64,000 bases of DNA, taken from the NCBI GenBank assembly GCA_020205615.1, contig CM035152.1, positions 115,034,950 to 115,098,949 of the forward strand, written 5' to 3'. Every line of letters starts with the position of its first letter. The stretch's first letter is position 1. Shown here piece by piece: positions 11,493 through 24,200 of the stretch. Below the pieces are notes generated by a model. The model made no database searches, was not told where the DNA came from, and worked only from the letters and a program-made list of their open reading frames with translations. The stretch is from Panax quinquefolius (taxonomy: Eukaryota > Streptophyta > Magnoliopsida > Apiales > Araliaceae). The position numbers and the translations under genes were made by a program.

Positions 11493-13373
11493 TGAAAGTA
11501 ATATGCACACAAGCCAATCATGTTTGATGATAAAGCATATACTTTGTAACAATCTTATTCATTTATTAATAAAAGTATTAATTTATTAAAGGCTTTTAAT
11601 TATCTACATGATGTCGTTTTATAATATGTGATAAACCCATAGTTTTAAGCAATGCTTTTAGAATAATGATGATGATCATTCTAATGAGATCTAAATTCTT
11701 AGAAAGCTTAAAACTAAAATAGTTCCCAATCATTGGATTACTAAATTGGGGATTAGTGAATCCGGATAGATTGGTACATACGCTGTTTGCTTCATTGGAT
11801 GAGGATGATTGATCTCATGATCATTTTTGTGGAGACACTAAAGCAAGTATGTAGGTGCTTATTAGAGAATAAGTTCATCGAACGTGGCTCGCTAAGGAAT
11901 ACCTAATGGAGTTTTATTTTCATCTCGTCAATAGGAATTTCTGAGTGATAGTAGTACAAGTGATCCTTGGACTTGAGATCATCATAGTATCTTGTGTATG
12001 ATGAGTTATACTTTGACTTATTCCTTAAGACCCTTAGGGTATATCAAAGGGTATGCTTGGGTATAATAAGTTGTACATGGAGATAATGTATGATCAATAA
12101 AGAATCTACCACTTCTAATAAAAGAAGAGAAATGTCCTATGTGATTCGATAAATGACAACCCAAAGAGTCCTTGGTTAAGGCGTAATGAAATTAGAAAGG
12201 AGTTTCTAATTTGCATTATTTGGAGTTGTGCATTTAAGGATCGAAATATATATAATTAAATAAAATAAGACTTGACAAGTAATTCCATGTCTTATATTTA
12301 ATTGGGACATCAGATGGTGGAAGGATTGAATTGTATCAGAACTATTTACTCAAAGGTTCTTTAATGATTAATGTTGAAATCTATATTATCCGGAAAGTCG
12401 CGATCGCTAGGGAGGCTTATCCCTATTGTAGAATAAATATTATTTATTTAAATAAATTAATTATTTAATTTATTTATTTAAATAAGATTAGAATTGTTCT
12501 AATTGATTTATTCACAACCGGCTTAATATGGAGAACCTAAAGGGTCACACCATAAAAGGAAGAATAATTATTTAAGAAGTTAATGGCATAATCGTAATAA
12601 TATAGTTATGTATATTTAATTTAATCTATGGTGATAGAATAAATTAAATAGCTTAATATTTATTATTTAATATTTTAGAAATATTAAATATAAATTAATA
12701 AGAGGAGTCTTATTAATATTATTACAATTATTATTATTTTAATTTCTAAAAGAGTTTAGGAATTAATTTAATATAAGTATTTCATTTATTCCTAATTGGA
12801 TTAGGAAGGAAAATTAGTTAAAGGAGTTTAATTAATTATCCCTAATAAGATTAGGGAGCTTAATTAATTAAAAGAATTTAATTAATTAAATAAATCCCAA
12901 TTCCTTAATTGTTAAGGTGGGTTGCCCACATCTATAAATAAGAGGAGTCTTATTATGGGTAGGGTGGTTGTTGATTTTTACAACTACGTAATAATTCCAA
13001 TTTGTTGGAGAGTACGCCTTTTCTATGTAGATAGAAAACTAGGGTTGAGCCAATACCCTTCTTCTTGAAAAATTCTTTTTTCCTGGTGGATCACCTCAGA
13101 GGCCAAACACTTGGGTGGCTAATGTTGATCAAAGGAAGGAACCAAACCCGGTGGATTCAAGTTGAACGCGAAAGGATTTGGAGGTGAACTTGTACACGAG
13201 GAAGCTCGATCTTCAAGGGTATGATTTTATTCTTTATCTTTTTTGTTTAATTAATAATTGTGCATAAAGGGTGATCCGGGTATATGGTTTGTAAATTTTT
13301 AAACTCTGATTTATCTTGCTTCCGCACTTATTTATGCAATTTGATTGCGTTCATGAATATTACAAACCTAACA
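11493..13373 (+). repeat. copia-1 3' LTR
   Basis: An LTR of 1881 bp running TGAAAGTAATATGC to CTAACA, with TATAAATA at 12933-12940. It is followed directly by the GAAGT duplication. It is nearly identical to the 5' LTR. Confidence 0.93.
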
Positions 13374-13378
13374 GAAGT

Positions 13379-14434
13379 CGCTTTAGGGAAAAAAGCAGAC
13401 ACCAAAGCCTCCCGTAGGAGATGAGTAGGCACCGAAGTTGCTTCAGAGAAGCAAGTTCAGAAGGAATGGGTAGTTTTAATTGGAGAAAGTGGGATGTCTC
13501 TCCAGATAGAAGAGGGAGGGACAGGTGAGGATCATCCCCCCGAAGGAGTGAAACCGAGGCACTTGCTCAAAAAGTAGCAGAATTAGAAAAAAGGCTGACC
13601 AAAGGTGATCGGTACAAGGAGATCCTAGTCAAATTATCATCACCCTTCACCCTATAAATAGATCGGAAATGAGCTGATCCAAACAAGAAGGCCCCACATA
13701 TAGAGAGTTATGATGGATCAGAAGATCCTTATGAACTACTATGACTACTCTGATACAGCTAAATGCTAGATGTTTATGACGACCCTGAAAAAGGATGGTC
13801 GACAGTAGATGATAATGCTGGCACCGAACTTAGTTTCATCGTGGAAAGAGCTCTGTGATAAGTTCCATGCCAAATTCTGTAGTAACAAAAGGAGGGGAAA
13901 GCTAACAGGGTCCCTAGCTCAGATCAGGCAATACTTAAACGAGACTTTGGGCTAGTACGTAAAGAGGTTTAGGGAAGTAGTTAGAAAAGTTGTAGATTTG
14001 AACTCTTTTTAGGCCCTCAGACTATTTTAGAATGGTTTTGACATTGCAAAATTAAAGACGCTGGTGAAAGACTTACTATTCAACCATCCGAAGGACTTGG
14101 CTGAAGCAGTTGACAGGGCTGAAGGCTTTATAGTTATAGAAGAGGCGATGAGCAGTCTGAAGCAGATCACGTCAGAGAAGCTGAAGGATAAGGAGAGGAA
14201 TAACTACTCAAAAGTGATAATAATAAATCAGATGGGCAGTAAAAAAAGTATAACAACAACAACGGTGGTTCGGGAGGAGGACGCCAGCCTTTCCCGAACC
14301 AGAGGGTTAACAAAATCTACATTCAATTCAACACTGATCGGGCCACTATCTTGGAGCAGATCAAGGACAAACCATAATTTGAACTGGCCAAGCATAATAC
14401 GAAGTCAGGGGAAACCAAAATAAATATTGTGACT
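13379..14434 (+). pseudogene. Tat-1 gag (main part)
   Basis: This is the continuation of the gag after copia-1. Recognisable parts are PHIESYDGSEDPYE near 13700, a Retrotrans_gag-type stretch (SWKELCDKFHAKF, GSLAQIRQY) near 13840-13940, and an open segment at 14064-14423 (KDLLFNHPKDLAEAVDRAEGF). This order is typical of the Retrotrans_gag family in plant gypsy elements. Several stops interrupt the first half. The segment ends inside a zinc-knuckle-like motif, where the 14440 element is inserted. Confidence 0.75.
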
Positions 14435-14439
14435 ACCAC

Positions 14440-17400
14440 TGTAATACCCGTGAATTTTGAAATAATAGTAATATTGAAAATCAAAATGTTTGAATATCTA
14501 TTTTGAATAATTATATATTGTTGTGACATGGAATGTGATAATTCAATTAAATTGAATTAAGTATATGATAAGTGAGAAATATGGTGGAAGTGATAATGAA
14601 ACTTATGAGATATGCCTAGTGTGGCAAAAGTGATGAAATAAGTAATTGTTTAATTAAATTAATAAATAAATGATTTAATAATGGGATGAATTAATTAGTA
14701 TTATTTTATTAATTGTTATGTGCAATTACGTGTGTGGTGTAAGCATATAAATAATTCATAAGGTTGCTTCATGCATAAAATATAATATAGGATGTTAAGA
14801 ATAATATTATAATATGTGAATAGTTGTTATATAAGACCATATGATAAAAGTAAGCTTTTACTATGTACATTACTAAGTTGCATAAATAAGCCTTGTGTAG
14901 CACGATGATTCATGAAGAATCAATAAGATGTGTATTTCAAAATTGTGGAAGAAGGATTAAATTTAATTAAATAAATATTTGATATTTAAGATTAATTTTG
15001 ATATTTATGTGTAATTTGGATAATAAAGTTTATGGGAAATAATATGTTGTTAATATTCTACTAATTTATGTTTTAGCTCAATTTAAATATTATTTGGACT
15101 AACCTAATGTACATGAATTATATGATTATGTATATATGTGCCCATAACTTATCACAATGTAATAATATTAACTCATTAAAATTGCACTTGGGAGCCCAAA
15201 GGGAAATAACTTTAGTATATTGGTAGCCTTTTTTAGCTAATGCAGTAGAATAAAGCCTTGTCCCATTTTGTTAGTCCCATTTTGTCTCAGCCCTATATTA
15301 TCACATTGTCCTATTCTTGCATTGTTGAGAAATCAAAAAGGCTAGATTAATTGGTAATAATGGCTGAAGGTGAAATAGTGGAAACTATTCCACCAAACCT
15401 TAATTATCCACCATCTTCTTCTTCTTCTTTCTTCTTTGGGTTAGAACTCTAAGGCAATGGCTTTGTATGGGTATCAGATTTTCTATAAATTGAGACTCTC
15501 CTCTTCTCAATTCATCTGTTAAATTATCTGATAATTTAAATTAGAGAGTAGATTGGAGAGTAATCAGTGTTTAGAAGCAAGTAGTAGCAATTCAATCTCA
15601 TGAGGTAACATTTTTGTCAAACATGTTCTAAATTTTGAGTTTGATAAATTCATGAAATTACTTGTTAATTAAATTGTGAATTGTTATCAACATGTTAGTT
15701 AAGTTTATATGGATGTATGGAAACAATGTGGCTGATTTAAGCATGTTAAATGAAGAATTTTGTGTTTGGGTTTTAAGTTTTGCAGAAGCAGAGTCGTTCC
15801 TAAAATTATCTAAGAAGGGCACAATTGCGCCTTATTATGATTTCAGCTTGACCCAATGACAGACCGATCGCGATTCTAAGATCGTCTCGGGCGGTAAGTA
15901 CCGCTTACCGCTCCCATAGTATAGAACACCGCAGCTGCGTCGTGCACTAGCATGTTAGTTGACTTAAATACGCATGAAAATGAGTATGACATGTAGTTTA
16001 GAGTTCCTTTGCATATCATGAGTGACTTTACTTGCTTTAATGTATATTTTCTAGGGAAAACTTAAAGTTTTGAAAACAAATTTAATGAAACTTATGTACC
16101 CTAGGTTCTGATTTTGTTAGCATGTGTACATGTCCTAGTTATGTATGAAATATATTTTAAAGTTGATTTGCATGCGCTAAGTGGCTTTAACTTGGTTTAA
16201 AATAACTTTTAAAGACGAACTTGAATGTTTTGCAAACTAAGTTTTATAAACATTGTGTAGCTATATTATGAACTTATAGGATTGCATGCTAGTACTCCTT
16301 ATGTCACTAATCATGACTAATATGTGCACACTTCTAGTTAGACACAATATAAGTTATTGAAACATGGTTTTAAAGTGAGTTTTCAAGTGATAAACTGTGC
16401 TAGCTATGTGTAAATGAATTGAATACACGTGAGCATGTGTATTGAAGGTTGTTTAACATCATCATGTGGTTTAATGATTTTATAGTTAGAACATTATTGC
16501 ATGAACTCGCCTAGCCTTGATAAAAATTCTAAATAAAGCTATAAATTGTGAAAGTAACCTAAAATGAACACAAGAGACACCAAACCAAGCCCAAGACCCC
16601 TTAACATGTGTATATGTTATGTGTTAATACCCTTGCATGCTAGGAAGTAAGTTAGAACTAGGAAAACTCAAAAACGAATCTTGTCTGAATAGGGAGCAAA
16701 GCGCTACCATGTGCAAGGCGTTGTGCTGACTATTTTTTATCGTGATTTGAACTCTGGCAAATTTTGTTTACATGGATATCATAAGTTCTAAAATAAAATT
16801 TGAATAATGTTTTAAGTGTTCAATTATATAGTAGTTATATCACATGAATATGTTAAAACTTGTAAAAGGTTTCTAAATGAAGTTTTTGAAAAGTAAAGAC
16901 AATGTTGATTATGAATTACGTGGTTTGATAGTGTGCTAGTATGTGACCTGATTATATAACAAAGATAGGGTTGAAAAAATGTACTTATCATATGTGTTTG
17001 AACATGTGTATAATATATGTGTGTAGAATGATTAATGTATATAGGAAGTTGTGTAACTAATGAATGTGTGTGTGTATATATATATACATAACCATGATAT
17101 AATAGGATATTGAAGTGACGTTAAACTTTAGAACTATAATCAGCGCTAAAGGCAAGTTCCCTAACTTCATTTGATTCTTATATTGAATGTAAGTTCCAAA
17201 ATTTATACAGCGTTGAATATTATACAAGTTTTGAATTATTGAGCAAATATCTATACTCGTATGAATCGTTATTCATATTATGAAATTTGACTTAAACTTT
17301 ATATCTTGAATCATGTTGTGAGTTTGAACTTATCGTTCTTAAATGTATTGAGAAAGGTGTCTAAGCCATTTGATTTGGCTAGACAAATATCTATGAGTTA

Positions 17401-18227
17401 GAAAGATGTCCAAACCAATTTCTTTGGTGCAGAATCTTATAAATCTATTGAGATGAACAACCCTCTTAGAAGGGGAAATTTTATATTATCGGGGAATCGA
17501 CGTGCGCACAAATAACATCTTTAAATGTTATGCATAACATAAGGTACTATATGCTGATCACCTGTTGTACTTATTTATATTGAATTATCAGTTAAATACT
17601 GTTAATTCTAGCAGGAGTTCTTAGTCCATAGTTACTACTCAGTGTTTAATCTTCTTTAAACCTTATAGTATTGAAACCTTTGAATTTTGTTGAATAATTT
17701 TTAGTCCATAGTGACTCTTAATTCGATTCAAAGGTTAGTTTTGGAACAATTGATAATTCTTGCTTCCAACATTATTTTTTTAATTCTTGAACTATCATTT
17801 ATCGTTATACCCTTGAGATCATGAACTTTATATACTTGTTTTCCCTTATTACTATGTTACTTGCTGGGCAAATTTGTTGCTCATTCTTACTCCCCTAAAA
17901 TATTTCAGTTAAGGCAGAGCAAGACAGTACTTCAAGGAAAGATAAGGGCAAGGGCAAGGCTATGAAGTAGCTTTAGTCCTTTATGCTAGAAGCATATTTT
18001 TATTATGTTTGTAATAAGACTTAAATGGGTACTATGTATTAAGTTATGTGACAGTTTAAGTTATATATTAAGATAGTCATAGTTGCGAGACCTTGGGGCG
18101 AGAATATTTATATTATGTCAATGTAAATTATTTTATTATTCCGTTGTGTGAAATGTTAGTTGTTATTTGAGTTAGATCGTGAAGCACCGAATTCAAGATA
18201 TAAGTGTCTGAATTTGGGGGTGTCACA
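14440..18227. mobile_element. 3.8 kb TG..CA element without coding capacity (probable giant solo LTR)
   Basis: The element starts TGTAATACCCG, ends GGGGGTGTCACA and is flanked by ACCAC at 14435-14439 and 18228-18232. Terminal TG..CA with a 5 bp duplication is the signature of LTR retrotransposon integration. No internal pair of LTRs, primer site or domain is visible. A TATA box (TCTATAAATTGAGAC) sits near 15483, and a GGTAAG-TACCG-CTTACC hairpin near 15893-15909. Length and ends suit a long chromovirus (Tekay/Del-type) LTR read in plus orientation, but a large non-autonomous element is possible. I see no gene in its 3.8 kb. Confidence 0.75.
15485..15494 (+). promoter_or_regulatory. Probable LTR TATA box
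   Basis: TATAAATTGA in an otherwise CT-rich stretch (GACTCTCCTCTTCTC follows). This is the usual look of a plant LTR core promoter with a pyrimidine-rich start region. Confidence 0.5.
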
Positions 18228-18232
18228 ACCAC

Positions 18233-18864
18233 GACACGACTGGACATTCTACAGAGACTTGCTGGGGTCTGAAGGACTTGATCGAGAAAAATGTCCAGAA
18301 TGGTGAACTGGTTTAGTACGTTGCAGGACGATATGCTTCGAGGGCACAACAGAGGAACAAAACCTTAGTACAAAACCTGACCACCCAGCCCCAATAACAG
18401 GGTCAAACCCAGGCAACACGCCGGGTGGTGGATGTGATTACGAATGGGTTGGTCGAAAAGGTTATAGGGAAAGAGAGGAGAGGTTTACTGGACGTTGTGC
18501 TCTTTATGTTTGATCATCTTGTTAGTCGAGAAAGATAGTTCCCAGGTATGGTGATATCTTTTACACATGAGGATCAAATCGCATGAAGGGGCACTGGTCA
18601 TTACCACACAGGTGGGTTCGATGGATATGAAGAGGATAATGATTTATAACAGCTCATCGGTAGACATATTGTATGCTCATGCTTACGATATGATGGATTT
18701 AGAGGAAAAAAAATAGAGATCGGGTAGGAGCCACCTCTCTACGGCTTTAGCAACGATCCTGTTTGGTATATGTGGATTCTTTGTAGAACGCCATTCTGGG
18801 GAGACCAGCCCTAACAACATTACAGTCAGTGACTTTAATCCCATATTTTAAGATTAAGTTCGGA
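18233..18864 (+). pseudogene. Tat-1 gag end and protease region
   Basis: The zinc-knuckle-like motif cut by the 14440 element resumes here (TTGHSTETCWGLKDLIE). It is followed by a decayed linker and a retropepsin-like region. Typical words are MKRIMIYNSSSVDILY near 18625-18670, where the family has DNGSS, so the catalytic Asp is Tyr and Gly is Ser. NAILGRPAL lies near 18790, followed by LQSVT. In intact elements the protease cuts the polyprotein. This copy lacks the catalytic motif and has stops. Confidence 0.7.
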
Positions 18865-19761
18865 TGAGTAGGTTTTACACCTATGAATTCAGTATCAATT
18901 AATAGAATTTATTGCTTAAACCTTTGATTTATTGTTACTTTTTATGCATTTCACTTCCATTTGGTAGGATACAGGTTTGGGAACAGAATTAGTGGTATTT
19001 GATAATAATTGGATGAAGATGGAGGCTAAAAGTGCTCAGGAATTGAAGTGGTGGCAATTAGATTGAAGCAACAGTAAAAGACTAGAAAAAAACCAACATC
19101 GACTTACAGGTACGGTCATACCAAATCGCTTTAGGGTGCATGACCAGTCCTGTCTGTCTGCAGCCAACAAAGCTCTTAAATGATGTAATTGAGTTATAAC
19201 TGACGTAGGATTTGACTTTTCTTTTAAATGATGTAATTGAGTTATAACTGACGTAGGATTTTAGAATTTGATTAGGATTTGTAACAAACTTATAAATAGG
19301 ACCTTATGTCAGTTATTTGGGATATACTACATCTTTCTTTTATTCCAAAAACCCTAGATTAGATTAAATTATTGGAGAATTAAAGCAAGGAGGCAAGCAG
19401 GGAGATTTAAGGCAGAAATAAAGAAAAGGAAGCAGAATTGCTATAATAGTTTTTATTCCTTTCCTTTATCTTTTACTTGTATCTAGAATGCTTTCTTACT
19501 TATGGAAATTAGATTTTAATTCATTAATTATGAACTAAATTTCTATTTAAGGCTAGAATGGATCTTATTGTCTAACTGAGATTGACATGCTTCCACATAA
19601 AGTTTTAATTAGTTATATTGGATTGTCTGTTATGATTTTCACTAAATTGATTAATTGCCTGACCGGTAATTACCTTGATAACTTATATGAAATTTAGAAA
19701 TGGATTATAGGTTTAGATCTGATCATAATAACATGTGTTTTTGATTTCTGCATGATGTTGG
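18865..19761 (+). mobile_element. 5' part of an Athila-like LTR (truncated)
   Basis: The start TGAGTAGGTTTTACACCTA resembles the start of the Athila-like LTR on the minus strand at 56439 (TGATAAGTCGGTTTTATACC). An ATTTATTGTTACTTTTTATGC block follows in both. TATAAATAGG is at 19291-19300. A 48 bp-offset direct duplication lies just upstream of it. The 3' half of the LTR is missing: copia-2 begins at 19762, and Tat-1 protease-RT sequence resumes directly after copia-2. No ORF. Confidence 0.6.
19176..19261 (+). repeat. Direct duplication (offset 48 bp) upstream of the TATA box
   Basis: TTAAATGATGTAATTGAGTT followed by ATAACTGACGTAGGATTT occurs at 19176-19213 and again at 19224-19261. Each copy holds a TGACG motif, the core bound by plant TGA-type bZIP factors. 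The layout resembles an LTR enhancer repeat 30-115 bases upstream of TATAAATAGG. Confidence 0.85.
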
Positions 19762-21619
19762 TGTTAGGTTTTGTGAAAATCAAAGTAGCAATCAAATTGC
19801 AAAATTAGCGGAAGCATAATAAAATTAGATTTTAAAATTTTTTCACAAACCAATTACTCCGGATCATCCTTTATGCATATTATTAATTAAAACGAAGAAT
19901 AAGAAGTTATGAAATCATACCCTTGTAGAAACGAAGCTTCCTCGTGTACGAAGTTCACCTCCTACTTCTCCGCGATCTCCTCAATCTCCCAGGTAGATTC
20001 CTTCCTTTCGATCAATGTAAGCCACCCAAGTGTATGGCCTCTAGAGGTGATCCACCAAGGAAGAAGAAGAATTTTCAAGAAGAAGGTGTATCGCTCAAAC
20101 CCTAGTTTTTCCTATCTCTATGTAAAAAGGGGCGATTTCCAACTATCGAATTACGATATTTGATATCCGATATAAGACTCCTCTTATAAAGATATCGTAA
20201 CCCTATTTTAATTAAAATAAGGTATTATTTATTTAATTAAACTCTTTAATTAAATGGGCTCCCTAATCTTATTAGGATAATTAATTAAACTCCTTTAACT
20301 AATTTTCCTCCTAATCCTATTAGAATAAATGAGAGTACTTATATTAAATTAATTCCTAAACTCTTTTAGAAAAATTAAAATAATAATAATTGTAATAATA
20401 TTAATAAGACTCTCTTATTAATTTATATTTAATATTTCTAAAATATTAAATAATAATATTAAGCTATTTAATTTATTCTATCACCATAGATTAAATTAAA
20501 TATACTTAATATATTATTACGATTATGCCATTAACTTCTTAAATAATTATTCTTCCTTTTATGGTGTGACCCTTTAGGTTCTCCATATTAAACCGGCCAG
20601 AATAAATCAATTAGAATAATTTAATCTTATTTAAATAAATAAATTAAACTATTAATTTATTTAAATAAATAATATTTATTCTACAATAGGATAAGCCTCC
20701 CTAATGATCAACCACTTTCCAGATAATATAGATTTCAACATTAATCATATAAAAGAACCTTTTGAGTAAATAGTTACCGCATAATTCAATCCTTCCACCA
20801 TACAATGTCCCAATTAAATATAAGACATGGAATTATCGTCAAGTCTTATTTTATTTAATTATATGTATTTCGATTCCTAAATGCATAACTCCTAATGAAT
20901 GCAAATTAGAAACTACTTTCTAATTTCATTCCACCTCGCCAAGGATTCCTCGGGTTGTCATTTATCGAATCACATAGACATTTTCTTCTTTACTAGAAGT
21001 GGTAGATTCTTTATCGATCATTCATTATCTTCATATATAACTTATTACACCCAAGCATACCTTTTGATATACTCTAAGAGTCTTAAGGAATAAGTCAAAG
21101 TGTAATTCATTATATATAAGATACTATGATGATCTCAAGTCTAAGGATCATTTCAGTACTACTATCACTACAGAATTCCTATCGACAGCAAGTAAAACTC
21201 CATTAGGTATTCCTTAATGAGTCACGCTCAAATGAACTTATTCTCTAATAAGCACCTACATACTTGCTTTTTTAGTGTTCCACACAAATGATCATGAGAT
21301 CAATCATCCTCATCCAATGAGCAAGCAAAACGACGTACTCAATCTATCCGGATTCACTAATCCCCTTTTAGTAATCCATCGATTGGGAACATTTTAGTTT
21401 TAAGTTATCTAAGAATTTAGATCTCATTAGCATGATCTCATCATGATTCTAAAAGCATTGCTTAAAACTATGGGTTTATCATATATTATTAAAACAACAC
21501 CATGTAGATAATAAATGCCTTTAATAAATAATTTTTATTAATAAATAAATAAGATTGATTACAAAGTATATGCTTTATCATCATACATGACGATGGCTTC
21601 AGTATGCATACTACTTTCA
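19762..21619 (-). repeat. copia-2 3' LTR
   Basis: An LTR of 1858 bp. On the plus strand it reads TGTTAGGTTTTGTG to TACTTTCA. A minus-strand TATA region (CTTTATAAGAGG) lies near 20185-20200. Confidence 0.9.
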
Positions 21620-21630
21620 ATCTCCCACTC
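21620..21630 (-). promoter_or_regulatory. copia-2 polypurine tract
   Basis: Plus-strand ATCTCCCACTC, i.e. GAGTGGGAGAT on the element's strand, is immediately 5' of the 3' LTR. It matches the copia-1 tract CAAGTGGGAGAT. Confidence 0.85.
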
Positions 21631-23330
21631 TGCACTAAAGCCAATCGCCGTGGTATCTCATACCCATCTTCTCTAAGTGACGATCAAACCGCTGTTGTGT
21701 TAACGCTTTAGTAAATGGATCTCGCAATATTGTCTTGAGAGTCCACACGCCTGTGGTGACGCCTCTCCTCTTTCAATGATCTCTCCGATCAAATGAAATC
21801 GCCGCAACACACGTTTCGATTTTGATGAGAGACCGGGTTCCTTAGCCTCGCAAGCAATGCCTCCAAAGGTTGTCACGTAATAAAGGCATCGGGTCCCGTA
21901 ATGCTAGGAACCACACCAAGTTCTAGAATGAACTTCTTCATCCAAACAACTTCTCAGCAGCCTTCACTTGCAGCTATGTATCGCCTCATCACATCAATCA
22001 ATCAACAATCGTTTCATTGTTTCGAACTCTTCCAACTCATCGCGCCACCGCTTAAGGTAAACACATACCCCAAAATGGATTTATCGTCATCTTGGTCCAT
22101 TTGAAAACTTCGAGTCCGTGAAGCCTCTAGTTTCAATTCGCACTCCACCGAGACAAGAAATACATCCTTAGTTCTTCTTAAGTACTTTTAGGATATTTTT
22201 CACCGCTTCCAAAGTTGTTCTTTTCTCCGGATTCGATCGATATATCGCTTGTTACACTAAGTGCATGAGCGACATCCGGTCTAGTACATATCATACCGTA
22301 TATGATAGATCCTATTGTCAAGCATAAGGAATCTTACTCATACTGGCCTCTCTCTCCTCGTGTGTCTTTGGGGCCTGCTTTTTGAGAGATGTATTCCATG
22401 GCTCATCCAAGATGAGACCTCTTTTTGAATCTTCCATGCTAAACCTCTTTAGCATCGAGTCAATGTATCGCTCTTGGGACAAGCCAACATCCTTTTAGAT
22501 CTATCTCTATAGATCTTTATCCCCAAAATATAGGATGCTTCTCCCAAGTCCTTCATGGAGAAGTGTTTAGATAACCAGATTTTAATTGATCAGAAAGATA
22601 GAATATCATTCCCTATCAATAATATATCATCAACATATAATACGAGGAATGAAACAACGCTCCCACTAACCTTCTTGTACACACATGGTTCATCCTCATT
22701 TTGATAAAATCAAACTCTTTCGATTGTCTCATCAAAACGGATGTTCCACCCACGAGAAGCTTGCTTCAATCCATAAATGGATCGTCAGAAGCTTATGCAC
22801 TTGATTTGTTCCAACCTTTGAAACAAATCCTCTCCGGTCGTGTCATATACACATCCTCCTCAAGTTTCCCATCGAGGAAGGCCATTTTCACGCCCATCCG
22901 CCAGATTTTCGTAGTCATGGTAAGTCGCAATCGCAAGCAAAATCCGAATGGACTTGAGCATTGCTAATCGGTGAGAAGGTTTCATCATAGTCAACTCCTT
23001 GTCTTTGTTTGAAACCTTTTGCACCGGGCCGGGCCTTATAGGTCTCTACCTTGCCGCTCCGCCTCCAGCCTTTTTTCTTTAAAGACCCATTTACACCCAA
23101 TAGGTTTAATGCCTTCGTGTGGTGAAACCAAAGTCCATACTGGTTCTCATACATGGAGTCCATCTCGATTTCATGGCTTTCGCCACTTCTCCGAGTCTTT
23201 ACTACTCATAGCCTGTTCGTAATTCAATGGATCATCATCATCTATGATGCATGCACTCATCATTGTCATCCTCTATGACAAGTCCATACCTATCGTATCT
23301 TTGGTACTCTTCCAGATTTATTAATAGGGT
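21631..23330 (-). pseudogene. copia-2 reverse transcriptase and RNase H
   Basis: Reading leftward, an RT N-terminal block at 22915-23163 has FKKKGW, KVETYKAR, AKGFKQRQGVDYDETFSP. The catalytic LYVDDILLIG is visible near 22614-22645, so the YVDD motif is kept. RNase H words follow toward 21640 (for example WMKKFILELGVVPSITG near 21900-21945). RT and RNase H would copy the element RNA into DNA. Frames change several times and stops are present, so the product would not be made intact. This pol resembles the TNT1-94/Tork type. Confidence 0.8.
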
Positions 23331-24200
23331 GTGGTATGTATGAATCTCTACTTGACAAAGTTCATCCATTTGATCTCAGAGTGGTTTGTGGTTCTTGAAT
23401 TTCTTCAAGATCTATTTTCCTCCCATCGACCCCCTTCAAGGATAAACTCCTTTTCCAAGAAGGCAACATGTTTGGCAACAAACACCTTTTGTTCAAGAGA
23501 TTGTAGAAATAATATCCTAAAACTTTTTTAGATATCCCACAAAAGTACACTTATCGATCTTGTCCCAAGCTTATCATCATTCAAACCTTTTCACATAAGT
23601 CGGACATCCCCAAATCTTAACATGCTTAAGACTAAGCTTCCTCCCCGTCCACATCTCATATGGAGTCTTAGGGATGATTTTGAGGAACCTTATTTAGTAG
23701 ATATGTAGCCGCTTCTAGGCATATCCCCGTAATGACACCTAAGATCCAGAAACTCATCATGGAAACTAACCATGTCCAACAAGTTGTTCGATTTCTCCTT
23801 TCATACATACACCATTCAACCGCAAGGCCCCCGGTGGAGTCCATTGTGAGATTATACCATTTTTTTGAGACAATCGAGAAACTCACCGCTTAAGTATTCA
23901 CCACCTCGATCCGATCAAGAATCTTAATACTTTTTGCCCGCTTTGTTTCTCTACTTCACTTCTCAACTCTTTGAACTTTTCAAATGATTCAGATTTGTAT
24001 TTCATTAAATACACATATCCAAATCTTGAGTGATCATCAAATGAATGTAATAAAATAAGAATACCCTCCTCGCGCATTCGTTGTCATAGTCCACATACAT
24101 CCGTGTGTACCAACGCTAACAACTCAGAACTTTCTCCTTTTCCACTAAAAGGAGATTTAGTCATTTTTCCCATGAGACAAGATTCACAAGTCGATATGAT
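23331..24200 (-). pseudogene. copia-2 integrase
   Basis: The minus strand holds CESCLMGKMTKSPFSGKGE near 24120-24190 and then LALVHTDVCGPM, a hallmark start of the copia integrase core with its first catalytic Asp. Later pieces run to about 23330 (for example LEAATYLLNKVPQNHP at 23668-23720). Integrase would insert the cDNA with a 5 bp duplication. Stops and frame changes are frequent, for example near 24070 and 23890. Confidence 0.75.

Larger units (their letters stand above)
4118..13373 (+). mobile_element. copia-1: complete Ty1/copia element inserted in Tat-1 gag
   Basis: Two LTRs (4118-6005 and 11493-13373) run from TGAAAGTAATATGC to ACAAACCTAATA or CTAACA. They are flanked by GAAGT at 4113-4117 and 13374-13378. 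A degenerate initiator-Met primer site follows the 5' LTR and a polypurine tract ends at 11492. The leader is long (about 2.3 kb) and repeat-rich. The gag-pol region (8290-11470) is badly broken. The element is the same family as copia-2 on the opposite strand. Confidence 0.95.

Noticed and set aside
19909..20163. 84-codon ORF, and its relative at 27618-27875
   Set aside because: They lie at the same place in both copia-2 LTRs and in antisense to it. They reflect LTR similarity, not a gene.
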